Of a stretch of 64,000 bases of DNA, positions 11,400 to 22,040 are shown piece after piece (the first letter of the stretch is position 1; every line of letters starts with the position of its first letter). Origin of the DNA: Copromyces sp. CBS 386.78 (Eukaryota > Ascomycota > Sordariomycetes > Sordariales > Sordariaceae); assembly GCA_030685235.1 (NCBI GenBank), contig MU839184.1, positions 94,846 through 158,845 of the forward strand, written 5' to 3'. The notes below the pieces were generated by a model. The model did no database searches and was not told the origin of the DNA. It saw only the letters and a program-made list of their open reading frames with translations. The position numbers and the translations under genes are program-made.

Positions 11400-14300
11400 G
11401 AAAATAATAGGATTATCCTTATACAGTTAAATATTATTAAAATAAATAAATTTTTAATAGATAGCCGTTATAAATATTTAAATTTATTAAATCTTTTTAT
11501 TTATTTATTTTATAAATTACATAAATTATATTATACTATTCTTATTAACAGTAGATATATTACCCTTAGTTTTATTAATCATCGTTTCGTATATTATTAC
11601 TATTTCCCTTTTCTTCTATTCGCCATTCCTAAACTTTTATATTTCGCTAATAGTTAAGCTAAAAGTAGTATTATTTATTTTTTTAAACTTATAATATAAG
11701 CAGGAATTTATTACAAAATTATTAACCTATTAATTTACAATTTAATTAAAGATAACCCTATTATTTTAAATTATTCGTAGTTCGTTTATTATACCCTAAA
11801 TATTAATTAACCTAATAATTCCCTTCGGTTTAATTCCGTTTACAAATAATATAGTTATTTCCCGCTTAGGAATTCGAATTATATTATTCCGCTTTTAAGC
11901 CACTATTTTATAATTCTGCGACCGCTAATTTAATATTCGTATTAAAATCTAACGGTAGAAAATATAAATAATAAAAACGAATTTAATTAGTATAATAAAA
12001 TAATAATTATTAGGCGGCTATTTATTTCCGTTATAATTAGGCGTACTATTCATTAGTAATTCTACTATTTTAAATATAAAGTTGCTAACCGGCTAAGTAT
12101 TACCCCATTTAAAAAAATAAAAAGTAATAATATAATTATATTATTAATTTTATTCCTAGTTCCCTTTATACTTTACTCGGCGCTTTATTATTAGGCCGGC
12201 GGCGTAAGGATTTCTACAGTAAATTACCGAATCCCAGTCCGATTTTATAATATTCTAATTAATTTTATTAACCCTAACAATATTAAAGAATTTCCTACCG
12301 CTACTTTTAATTAATTAGCAGAAATTTATAAATTCCCGATTATTTATACAATTTAGGCTAATTTAAACGAAGATATTTATAAATTAACCGAAGAAAACGA
12401 AAAATTAGAAAAGGAAGGACGGGTTTTAAACTTTTAGAATATAAATAATAATTTTACATTAAATATAGTAATAAAAATATTATTAAGTAAAAATTAGCGT
12501 TTTAAATACTTTTTCGGTAATAAATATTATCGTTAGATTAACGCCTTAGTAGGGAAGGGAGACGAAACTACTTTAAAGGCTATAAAAGTTTTTAATTCTA
12601 TCAAAATTAATAATACTAATAACGATTTTCCTTATTGCGAAGAAGTAATTAATAAATATTTTATAATAAATAGTATTATTATTAATAAAATTATATTTAA
12701 AAATATAGTTAAATTCTACAAAAAGGCTAATAAATTTCTTAAAACAATTATAGAAATTTAAATTAAATTCCTATAATAATATTAGTATTATACCTAAACT
12801 TTTTTATAAAAGGGAGCGGATATATTTCCTCCCTATAAAATATACAATTTGAAAATTGAATTTCGTTTAGGAATAACCTTTCCCGCTTTTTACGGGCGTA
12901 CGTTCAATTTTAACGAATTTAGTATTATTAAGAAATAAGTCGATAATATACTTTAGAAGAAGTTTATTAGACCTTTATAATTAAAGGCCTTAATACTTCT
13001 ATTCCTTATTAAGAAATTAAGAGGCGGAATTTACGTTTATATTAATTACCGCGGCGTTAATAACGTTACCCTTAAATCCCGTTATTCCTTCCCACTTATT
13101 AAAGAAACCTTTAATATAATTTATTATACTAAATTTTTATAAAATTCGATATAATTATTATTTTTAATTATATCCATATTAAATAAAGATATAAATAGTT
13201 TACTACTTCTATAACCCAATTTAACTTATTTAAATCTTTAATTATTCTTTTTAATTTATAAAGCGCCCTAAATATATTTTAGAATTATATTAATAATATC
13301 CTATATAATATTTTCGACGTTTATACAATCGTTTACTTCGATAATATCTTTATTTATTCCAATAATATTAAAAATTATAAATAGTACATTAATAACGTCT
13401 TCAATAAATTAATAAAAGCGGGCCTTAATATTAATATTAATAAGTACGAATTCTATACGATAAAAATAAAATATTTAAGTTTAATTATTATATTTAGAAA
13501 TATCGAAATAGATTTAAAAAAGGTTAAAGCTATTACAGATTAATAAACACTAGAATTAAAGAAGTCCTTATAGTCCTTTTTAGGCTTTACGAACTTCTAT
13601 TAACGGTTTATAAAGGATTTTTCAATAATAGTTACTCCGTTTTACGAATTTACGAAGAAGGACGCTAGATAATTTTAGAATAACCATTATTAAGCCACTT
13701 TCGAGGCTTTTAAGCGGGCGTTTATTAATAGACTTATATTTAAAATTTATAATTAAATTAAAAAGACTATAATTAAAATAAACGTTTCTAATTAAACTAT
13801 AGGTAGTACCCTTTCCTAGTATAGAAATAATAGTATTCTCTATTCTATTACTTACTTTTCGGCTAAATATAACTCCTAGGAATATAATTATAATATTTAT
13901 AATAAGGAATTATTTACAATTATTAAAGTATTAGAAGAGTAGAGGCCGGAATTTGAAAAAATTTAATAATTATTTAATATTCTAACGGATTATAAAAATC
14001 TTTAAATATTTATAATTAATAAGTAATTAACTTAGTAGTATATATACTAATTTTAATTCCTATCCCAATTTAACTTCTTAATTAAATATACACCGGATTT
14101 AAAAAACCTTCGCCTAAATACTTTAAATTATAAATTTAACGATTACCCTAATAACCAAGAGGATAACCGCTTAACCGTTTATAAGCGGGTACTATTAAAT
14201 CGGTTTTAATTCGAAAATAATTATTTCGAATTTAACGACTTAGCGGCGGATTTTTCGCTTTATTTACTAGGGCCCGACGATTTTAATACCTAATTTATCG

Positions 14301-15860
14301 ACGATTTTATCTATATTAATTATAAAGCCTTTATTTTCTTATAAAAATTAGTTTCCTCCCTTATTAGCGGAGCCCGTTAATAGCCCGCTATTATTAAAAA
14401 GGTTTTTTATAAGGCCTTTTCAGAATATTACGTTATTAACAGCATTATAAAATAGTACGACCGAATTATTATTAATCCCTACAATAAAAATCTCTAATTC
14501 TAATTTATTAATCGCTAGTATAATTCTCCGGGCGCCGGTTATTTAAACTATAACGCTACGTACGAACTTTTATAATATAATTTCTATTAAGAAGCGATAT
14601 ATAATAATATACGCCTTTTTTATAAGGGTTATTTACTTTGTATAAAGATTAAATTTTAAAGAGGGGTTTAACTAATTATTTTAAATTAATTATAGTCGCT
14701 TTCGCGCTATAGACTAATATTTTAATTAATTACATTACGCTATTACTACTAAATACCTATTTAGGCTAAATTTTTAAATATATTATTATCGTCGTTAATC
14801 GGCTTATTAAAATACGGTATTATATTTTAATAATAACTTTAAAAGCGGAAGAATTAGTAGACTAATTTATCGATCATATTTATTTAATTTATAGCCTTCT
14901 AAATAATATATTTTCTAATAGAAGTACTTAATTCGTTTTATAATTTTAATTTACTTTTTATAAACGGCTATCCGTAATTCGTAAATTTATTTCCGCTTTC
15001 TACCCTTAAACGAACGTTTAGACCGAATATATTAATATAGAAATAGAATAATTCTTAAAAATTATTTTTAATTAAGTATAAATAAATTAGGTAAAATAAT
15101 TACTATTAATAAAATTCGCCGGCAATAATATTATTTCTTCGTTAACTAATATTTCTCCTTTCTTCGCTAATTATAGATATTACTTTTGTATAAGTGTAAA
15201 ACCCTGTACCCCGCCGCTATTAAATCTTTTTCCGGTTTAGTTTAAAGAATATTATAAAATTAACGAATTAGCGGATTACTTCTAATAAATTTAAGATTTT
15301 ACTATTTAATAATTTTATTATATATAGGAATAGTATAAAGATAATATTAATAAAAAGCGAATCAATTCTATTAAATATTACGCTAATAATATAATTCTCT
15401 TTAATAAAGTTAACCTTATTAACGGACGTCCGTATATGAAATTATATCCTTATTAAAAAAGACCTTTTAAAATTATTTATACCGAATTATATATAGTTTA
15501 TCTCGCCCTACCCTCTAATATAAAATATTTATTAATTTTCTACGTTTCTATAATACAATTATAGTCCGGTTAAAACCTTTTAAATTAATTTACTATAATA
15601 AACATCTAAATTAACGAAAGTAAAATTATAATATAGACCGACGGTTAAGAGGAATATAAAGAATAGGTATTCGAACGTTTTATAAATTATTAGTAAATAA
15701 ATAATAATAGGTATTAGAAATACGAAGTTAAATAGAAGATTAATAACCCTACTTAGGAATTTATTAATAATATTATTAATTATAAATATTATTTTTAATA
15801 GTTCTATTACGAATATTTAAATAAGTTAATTCCCTTAGAAGTTTAAAGGGTTTTTAAACG
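11400..15860 (+). pseudogene. Gypsy pol relic: protease, RT, RNase H, integrase, chromodomain
   Basis: Protease-like reading is around 11440-11780. Reverse transcriptase lies at about 12980-13560: SRYSFPLIKETF, then FTSIISLFIPII where YLDDILIYS is expected, then KCEFHxxEVKYLGLIIS degraded. RNase H is around 13620-14130 (FTKKDAR, SILYSITYFSAKY). Integrase spans about 14540-15560. A chromodomain at about 15650-15800 shows WKYEVKWKINNPTWEF, the LEYLVKWKGYxDxTWEP pattern. The chromodomain would have steered insertion toward modified chromatin. RIP stops interrupt every block, so no functional protein is encoded. Confidence 0.85.
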
Positions 15861-16135
15861 CTTCGCCGCCGATATTCTAACGTTAATACTAGCGCTGGTA
15901 GCCCTTAAACTATTATAGCGCCGCTCTAGCCGTTTAGTATAATAAGAAACGGCCGCCGCTATAAAAAATAAAACGTAGAAGGATATAGAGGAAGGTTTAT
16001 ACTTCGTTTTTAGGAAAGTATTTTGGAAGTTAATAAATATTTATAAGGATAAGAGGTTACGGGAAGGGTTTTAAATCTATTATTTTACGTATATATAGAT
16101 TTTTAACTCTTTAAGCTTCTTTTAAGGGGGGATAG

Positions 16136-16388
16136 TATTATAGGGTTAGACTTGTAATATACTATATTATACTAACTATATATATACTATACCGACTAGA
16201 GCCTAGAGCTCTAGCTATGTATATATTATTATTACGTGTAGCCTTACGTGCCTACGTACGGTCTAGTTTGTAGGGCTCTCGCCTATATATAGCTAGACCT
16301 CTTCGTACACTTCCTTCTCTCCTCCTTTCTCCTTATATAACAACGTATATCTCATTATACCCCTACGGTGCTATCTCGCCCCATGATA
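16136..16388 (+). repeat. Gypsy 3' LTR
   Basis: 253 bp, partner of 9006-9258. Here the inner, first part is the more RIP-mutated one, and the outer end (CATCTC, CGGTGC, CCCCATGATA) is better preserved than in the 5' copy. Confidence 0.92.
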
Positions 16389-16997
16389 ATATTACCTTCC
16401 TAATCTCTTACTATAGCCGCTATATAATAAAGCCTACTAAAGCTTATATTACTACTATTAAACGTATTTTTCGGTATTTCAAGGGCACTATTAACCTTTA
16501 CCTTACTTACTCAAATATAATAAAGGATTTAATAAACTTTACTAACGCTAATTAAGCGTAAAATACCTAAAAGCGCAAATCTACCTCAAAGTATATGTTT
16601 AATATTAGTAATAATATTATTAATTAGAATTCTAAAAAGCAAGTAATTATAGCCCTCTCCTCTTACGAAATAAAGTTTATAGGGTAAACCCAAACTATAA
16701 AAGAGGCTATTTAGTTACGGAAATTATTATAAAAATTAGAGGTATATATTAAATAATTACTAACGGTTACGATTATTTAGGGAAATAATTAGGGAGTTCT
16801 AGCATTAGCCAAAAACCCCCAATTCTACGCTAGAACTAAATATATTAAAGTTTAGGAATTCTTCTACAGAGAGAAATAGGCTTTTAGCGAAATAAATCTT
16901 CAATATATGCCTACCGAACAATAAATTACTAATAACCTTACTAAACCCCTACTTCGTAATACCTTTATTAAATTTAAGGACGTATTAAATTTATAAT
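16389..16997 (+). pseudogene. Copia pol relic, 3' part (end of RT and RNase H)
   Basis: The frame resumes with ITFLISYYSRY and IKRIFRYFKGT, the conserved end of Copia RT. RNase H follows: KRKSTSKYMFNI, SSYEIKFIG, EAI-x-LRKLL, ALAKNPQFYARTKYI and LTKPLLRNTFIKFKD. It is interrupted by RIP-type stops. The region to 17469 holds the 3' untranslated part and a short inverted repeat (TAGGGTATTGG near 17357, CCAATACCCA near 17412) around a less mutated GACCTTTTTCCCACTGGGTT. Confidence 0.88.
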
Positions 16998-17469
16998 AAT
17001 AAACTCCTATCTTCAATTCAATTCGGAATATTTTTAACCCTATAACCTTAACGCCTAAACGGTTCTTCTTATATACCTACCGACCTCTAATCTTAATTAT
17101 ATATAATCCGATAATTTGAATTACAATTTTTCGAATTCCGCGAAATTTATTTGTATAAAAAAAACTTATCATTATTCATTCTTCATTTTCTCTATTAAAT
17201 ACTACTTTCTTATATACTTTTTAACGTTTTCCGAACCGTTTTAACGAATTCTTTCTAACGGTATTAATAGTTTGTACGTACGATATTAAGTGGGAGAGTT
17301 ATAAATTATTTTCTGTTTTCTTATATTAAAAAGTATTATATTTTTCGTCTTTCTTATAGGGTATTGGCCGTAGAGACCTTTTTCCCACTGGGTTTTACCG
17401 GCCTATAAGATTCCAATACCCATAGCAGCTTAAAGAGAGTCGATTCCTAACGTTAGGATCGAAGGGGAA

Positions 17470-17634
17470 TATTGAAACTATTCGCATCTCGTTTTATCTT
17501 ATCAAGATCGTTCCCCACTTTGGGCATATATATAACTCGTAATCCTTACAATTACTCCTTCCATTTCTCTCTTCTCTTCAATCAATCAAGCATTCTGCCC
17601 ATCTTTGTTTTGCTCCATATCTTCCGCTTCAACA
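17470..17634 (+). repeat. Copia 3' LTR
   Basis: 165 bp, matching 3608-3772. The outer part (CAATCAATCAAGCATTC, TTTGTTTTGC) is better preserved than in the 5' copy. It is followed by the AGTAG target duplication at 17635-17639. Confidence 0.93.
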
Positions 17635-17952
17635 AGTAGTGTGTGGAATTTGTATCATCACTTTCTTACTATCGAAATGGCAACGAGGATATCAACATAT
17701 CCCGTCGGCTCTTCACGTCACAAGTGTGAAAGGGTTTGTTTGTCACTTAAGGCCTGTTCGGGTCCGCGTTAGGGATTTTAGGAAATAAACGTGTTAACGT
17801 GCAGGGTCCGCAGCTGCAATCCTGCAACATTAAGGCAGCGTTAAGGTAGGCCAAGACTTTGGCTGCAAGATAGAAAGAGGTGGTTAACATCCCCTTTCTA
17901 CTTTTCTTCTTTCCTCCTCTTTCTTCCTCCATCACCACCATCCTTTTCATCA

Positions 17953-18075
17953 TCATCGCCATCTTTCTTATCATCACCATCCTTCTTATCATCACCATCC
18001 TTCTTATCATCACCATCCTTCTTATCATCACCATCCTTCTTATCATCACCATCCTTCTTATCATCACCATCCTTC
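17953..18075. repeat. 18-bp minisatellite
   Basis: About seven units of CATCCTTCTTATCATCAC, the first ones degenerate. Open frames on both strands here (MVMIRR-type and DDKKDG-type) are products of the repeat and are not genes. Confidence 0.95.
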
Positions 18076-18215
18076 CAACTCATCGTCACTTTTGTAGTAG
18101 ATTTCGATTGGGAATAGCCTCATCAATTGTCTTTACGACGGGCATCACCTATATTTATAGGAAGTTGAGCCTGGACTGGGTAACAGTTAAGCTTGGATTA
18201 GGTGACGGTTGAGCT

Positions 18216-18283
18216 TTTAACCGCAGTCCTTAACGCACTACGGCTCGATTTTGAGACGTAGTACGTTAAGAACTACGGTTAAA
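18216..18283. repeat. Large imperfect hairpin inside the TIR element
   Basis: Left arm 18216-18242 (TTTAACCGCAGTCCTTAACG...) and right arm 18257-18283 are reverse complements over 27 bp with three mismatches, all C/T, and a 14-nt loop. A second, shorter inverted pair (GCGTTAGTACGT near 18410 and ACGTACTAACG near 18450) flanks the sequence downstream. Confidence 0.8.
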
Positions 18284-18477
18284 GATTTCGAAGATTTTGG
18301 CCTTCTAATTGGTTAGATCGAGGATTTGGGGTAGGTACAGGTGGTTGCAGGTGGTTGCAGGGTGTGCATGAAAAATAAGGTTTTTGAGCCGAACACGAAA
18401 AATCGCAGTAGTGCGTTAGTACGTCCTACATACAAAATCTTAACCTGGGAACGTACTAACGTGCAACCGAGCAGGTC

Positions 18478-19010
18478 TTTATTGTTTCATTCTGCAAAAC
18501 TCATAGTTGAAAGATTGTCTGCTCTCTTCTTTTTGAAGCAATGTTAACTCCTAGTGGCGAGTTTGGCCCGTTTGGGGCCTGGGTCACAAGTACCTCTAGT
18601 GATGGTCTTTACAGTCTTCGTCGTGGTTACCCTTCCCTTTGCTTCGCCTAACCATGCCTCCACTGAATACAGAGCACAAGATAACTTTATATCCAGACGC
18701 TGGTTAATTGGGACTCAATGTGGTCGACTGCACACAGTTGAAACTTGCCGGCAAAAAGCGACATCCAGATCCACCCTTCCTCGAGTTCACTATTAGGACA
18801 AGATGGGACCGAGAAGCCGGCAGGTACTGGCTAGTCTGGCGAAATGTCAGACATCAGATGAATGATTGAACGTTCCCGCTAAAGACTGCCAGGCTACAAG
18901 GCTGCCAGCTGGCATACATGACAATCCGGGTACTTGTCAGAGACGAGGGGCACAGAAAGAGACGAGGGGCACAAACAATTTTTCAAAAATTTCAACTCTA
19001 CAAGTCACAC
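18478..19010. other. Intergenic, no gene seen
   Basis: Balanced base composition, with no domain-bearing frame. A 19-bp direct duplication (AGAGACGAGGGGCACA, twice at about 18940-18975) is the only local structure. Confidence 0.5.
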
Positions 19011-19170
19011 TGTTGGAGGCTGGAAAAGGCGACAACGAAAAGGGCTTGATTCTGGAGTTGTCTAACGGAAGAGGAAACGGAAACCAGGGCGGCCTAAATA
19101 CCTGGAAGGCGTGTGCCAGTGAATGGGCAAGGCCCAGTGAATGGGCGGCCCAGGGCACGGACTTCCAACA
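19011..19170. repeat. 160-bp solo LTR, copy 1
   Basis: Starts TGTTGGAGGC, ends CTTCCAACA, and is flanked by CACAC on both sides (19006-19010 and 19171-19175). TG...CA ends with a 5-bp duplication mark an LTR left after recombination. A nearly identical copy in the same orientation lies at 38337-38495. The sequence differs from both the Copia and the Gypsy LTRs, so a third LTR family is implied. It sits about 540 bp upstream of the next gene and contains a TATA-like CCTAAATACC. Confidence 0.82.
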
Positions 19171-19705
19171 CACACTCAACACTCACTGGTATCTCACATT
19201 TACCTACTCGCTCAACCGCGACACCCACCGCAGGTTCTTCTGGTTGACTCTGCCTGCTATCTCTCCTTCATCTTCCTCAACTCCTTTAAAATCATACCAA
19301 AGTTCCCGTCTCATTTGCGATCCGGTTCGCTCTTTCTGATTGCACCAACAACTGGTCAAGGTACTTTACCGCAACGAAAGTACCCCCTCCCGGACGACAA
19401 AACAAAGCGCGCCGCGTATCAGAATCAACCAAAGGGGATTCCCGCCGCTTCCTTGGGGGTTCTATTCGCTGCCATCAACAGCCACCATACTCGGAATAAA
19501 CCCGGGTCCAGTTCCTATTGATCGCTCCCCTGGGGCAAACGTTCCACAGGCGTTGCGACCTACATTTCGGCAACCGTTGCCGAAAGAGATCACTGAAAGA
19601 ACAGACGCGTCAACTATCGTTGTTGGCTACCCCATACTTGTACGTAACGGCGCAGACTCCCTGATATGATAACCCTTCATCTACTAACCAAACGATTAGA
19701 CAACC

Positions 19706-21253
19706 ATGGACGCGATCGGTGCCCGTATTGCACAGGGTGTTCCCTACCTAGCTACTGAGATCCACCTCATCATCTCGGGATTCCTGGAGGACGATGCTCA
19801 GTGGGACACTCTCGCTGTGTTGTCCAGGTCTTCGAACCGGCTGAGGTCTATCTACGAGCCACGACTGTACCTCACTGCCAAGCACGCCGACTACCCGCAT
19901 AGAAAAGATCCAGCACCAGGTTCAAGCAACCTCATCAAGGCTCTCATGTGGGGTATCATCAACGAGTCGGTGCCTGTCATGGCTCAAGCCAAAGCCTATG
20001 GAGCAGATGTCAATGCCCGAGTCCGGGGCTGTCACGGCAAAGACACCACCTGTACCTACTATGGTGCGTCGATGATGATGCAGTACTATGGCTTCGGAAC
20101 AATGCTCCAGCATGCTGTTCAGAGAGGCCTTGAGCGCTCGGTGGAATGGCTGATTCAAGCTGGTGCGGCGATCACCGGTCAACCTTCTTTCAAGATGTGT
20201 CAATGTGGAACTTACTACAACGATGGGGAGGAGGACCGATGCTCGACGCTACACCTGGCGTTATGCCAAGGCCATCTTGGAGCCGCGAAACTCATCATGG
20301 ATCACCTCGGTGCAGCGGCTTTGATGGAATCGCAACGCATCGATCGGTCTGCAATTCTCCAAACTGCCATGCGTATGGCTATTTCCACCGAGAACATCGG
20401 ATTCCTGTCCACCATGCTGGAGTATCCAAGCCTACGCCAACTTGTTGACATGATCAACCGCCGCGGGCGTCACACCCTTCTCCAGGAAGCCTTGTCGCGT
20501 GTCTCAGGGCGGAGCCGTGAATTTGTGGACATGACGGGCATGGACATAATCGTTGCGACCCTTATTGAGAAGGGAGGGGCTAGCCTGGGCGCGTATCCCG
20601 CCGGCTCCAGAAACGCAGGCCAATCACCGCTCCTTGACGTACTCGCCTTGGACGACTACGTACTGGCCCAACATCTTCTCCGTCTCGGCTGCGATCCGGA
20701 CGGCAAGCCCGGCGATTCTGTGAATCCCATGCAACCTTTCGTGACCCCGCTGCACTGGCTCGTCTTCCACGAAATCGAGAAGAGATTCAAAAACCCGGAA
20801 TGGGTCAACGGCGGATTCGACGATTATCGCGGTGCTCGAGTCAGCAACCTCTCTTCGACCTTTGTTCGCACGGCAAGGGCCAAGGAGCTGATCGAGGCAC
20901 TCCTCCGCTACGGGGCATCGCCCATGCTCAGAGGCGGCATGCTCAACTCCACACCTCTCAACAACGCCATCTCACACGGCGCTCCGTTTTTGCCCCTCTC
21001 GCACCGGGTTGCTGCCTACAAGCTGTTGAAGCTCATGCTGAAGCACGCCAAGGAGGGTAAGATTGCCGAAGACGCCCGGGAAGAGGCAAGAAATTGCTTG
21101 GAGCGGATCAAGCAGGATGTTAGGGCTGAACATGCCTTGTATAATCTGTCGGACAGGCGGGTGAGAGCTAGGCTGACGCTGGCGGGGCATCTGGATTATA
21201 ATACCTCTATCGACAGAACAGGCCAGTCTTTCTTCGTGGGTTGGAAAGTTTGA
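19706..21253 (+). CDS. F-box/ankyrin-repeat protein, paralogue 2
   Basis: Intronless, 515 codons, with an ATG in strong context (ACC before ATGG). The F-box-like part is at residues 14-56 (YLATEIHLIISGFLEDD, SNRLRSIYEPRLY). Ankyrin helices follow: 78-103 (KALMWGIINESVPVM...YGADVNA), 132-155, 179-200 (STLHLALCQGHLGAAKLI), 279-310 (GASLGAYPAGS, SPLLDVL), 320-332 and 395-420. A CQC motif is at residues 165-167, where paralogue 1 has CRC. The tail contains DVRAEHALYNLS and ends FFVGWKV, aligning with the tails of the other two copies. The predicted role is substrate recognition in an SCF ubiquitin ligase; substrate and localisation are unknown. The upstream 500 bp contains a solo LTR, which may have changed its promoter. 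Confidence 0.86.
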   Translation: MDAIGARIAQGVPYLATEIHLIISGFLEDDAQWDTLAVLSRSSNRLRSIYEPRLYLTAKHADYPHRKDPAPGSSNLIKALMWGIINESVPVMAQAKAYGADVNARVRGCHGKDTTCTYYGASMMMQYYGFGTMLQHAVQRGLERSVEWLIQAGAAITGQPSFKMCQCGTYYNDGEEDRCSTLHLALCQGHLGAAKLIMDHLGAAALMESQRIDRSAILQTAMRMAISTENIGFLSTMLEYPSLRQLVDMINRRGRHTLLQEALSRVSGRSREFVDMTGMDIIVATLIEKGGASLGAYPAGSRNAGQSPLLDVLALDDYVLAQHLLRLGCDPDGKPGDSVNPMQPFVTPLHWLVFHEIEKRFKNPEWVNGGFDDYRGARVSNLSSTFVRTARAKELIEALLRYGASPMLRGGMLNSTPLNNAISHGAPFLPLSHRVAAYKLLKLMLKHAKEGKIAEDAREEARNCLERIKQDVRAEHALYNLSDRRVRARLTLAGHLDYNTSIDRTGQSFFVGWKV

Positions 21254-21958
21254 TCTACAGACTACAGGAGCGAATGGGGATGGTTGGTTGGCAGCGGTGA
21301 CTGGCTGAGGGATGTCGGCTTTTATCCCGTCTTGATTGTCACGGCGGTCGACGTGGAATGGAATTATTTTGCTTTTACATGTACCTTTTAAGGGTTTGCT
21401 CTTTGGAGCGTTAACGATTGGCGTCTGAAGCGAATGGTGCTTTATGGGCGGGGCCAGGCGTCGTCAATGCGAGGGATGAGAGAGCCATCCATGGTGAGGA
21501 GTGTCAGCGGATGTACATATACGAGGTTGAAGTTGAGGGATGAGGATATATTGAAGGGAAAACCTGCCCGCACCCTATGTAATCCTATACGTACCCACCC
21601 CCACATAGAAAAGTGGGACCTGCAGCTGGATGACACTTGACATCGTAAACCCCGTTTTTACCCGCTAAATTTTGACATTTCAATGCATTGAAACATTTGC
21701 ACCTCAACCAAAATTTTCGCACTTTTAGACTCGCGCATTTGCACTCCTTTTACAAGGCAGGAGGCGGGGGAGGGGGAAGGCTGGAGGGCTATTGAGATCT
21801 CATCTGAGCTCTCCTCTCTTGCTAGCGATTTCGAGTTCAGCGAGTAACGCACTGTTGGTTACCTACCTTAGTAATACCCTATGTAAGACCGAAATTTATC
21901 AACACCATGCCAAGCATCGCGACTCTGGCGGCGGTCATAGCGGTCTCAGTGAATTTAC

Positions 21959-22007
21959 AGCGGTCTCAGCGGTCTCAGCGGTCTCAGCGGTCTCAGCGGT
22001 CTTAGCG
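21959..22007. repeat. 9-bp tandem repeat
   Basis: Five units of AGCGGTCTC, the last with a C-to-T change, inside the 1.41-kb element. It generates the repeated AVSAVSAVS reading in one frame, which is not a gene. Confidence 0.95.
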
Positions 22008-22040
22008 CACTTAACGCGTGCCTTCATTACCGGGAATCTA

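Larger units (their letters stand above)
9006..16388 (+). mobile_element. RIP-degraded Ty3/Gypsy chromovirus nested in the Copia element
   Basis: Direct LTRs of exactly 253 bp lie at 9006-9258 and 16136-16388, starting TATTA(C/T)AGGGTTAGA (from TGTTACAGGG) and ending GATA/AATA (from a CA end). The 5-bp duplication ATATT is at 9001-9005 and 16389-16393. Taking out 9006-16393 joins the Copia frame as LNIT-FLISYYSRY, restoring its RPDITFAxSxLSRY motif. A polypurine tract AAGGGGGGATAG abuts the 3' LTR at 16124-16135. The domain order zinc knuckle, protease, reverse transcriptase, RNase H, integrase, chromodomain identifies a chromovirus. The body is full of stops and lacks CA/TG, so it is inactive. 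Confidence 0.94.
3608..17634 (+). mobile_element. RIP-degraded Ty1/Copia LTR retrotransposon, split by a Gypsy element
   Basis: The two LTRs are both exactly 165 bp (3608-3772 and 17470-17634). They start TATTGAAG (from TGTTGAAG) and end CTTCAACA, so the ends form an inverted repeat. The target duplication AGTAG is at 3603-3607 and 17635-17639. Removing the nested Gypsy element and its 5-bp duplication leaves about 6.6 kb, a normal Copia size. The internal part reads on the plus strand in the Copia order gag, protease, integrase, reverse transcriptase, RNase H. A purine tract (GAAGGGGAA) precedes the 3' LTR. The body has hundreds of TAA/TAG stops and almost no CA or TG dinucleotides, so it is dead through RIP. 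Confidence 0.93.
17750..18477. mobile_element. 728-bp non-autonomous TIR element, PIF/Harbinger-like (TTA duplication)
   Basis: The left end AGGCCTGTTCGGGTCCGCGT matches the reverse complement of the right end (AGACCTGCTCGGTTGCACGT); 18 of the terminal 23 positions agree. TTA flanks both sides (17747-17749 and 18478-18480); a 3-bp TWA duplication is typical of PIF/Harbinger. The inside holds an 18-bp minisatellite and a 27-bp-arm hairpin but no transposase. The phrase TGGCCTTCTAATTGGTTAGA (18298-18317) recurs in the element at 36110-36464, tying the two families together. Confidence 0.65.

Noticed and set aside
17747..18212. Open frames of 107 and 110 codons with repeated MVMIRR and ITILLI
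   Set aside because: They are translations of the 18-bp minisatellite and lie inside a TIR element.
21959..22007. CRISPR-like short repeats
   Set aside because: The units are contiguous without spacers and this is a eukaryotic genome. It is an ordinary tandem repeat.
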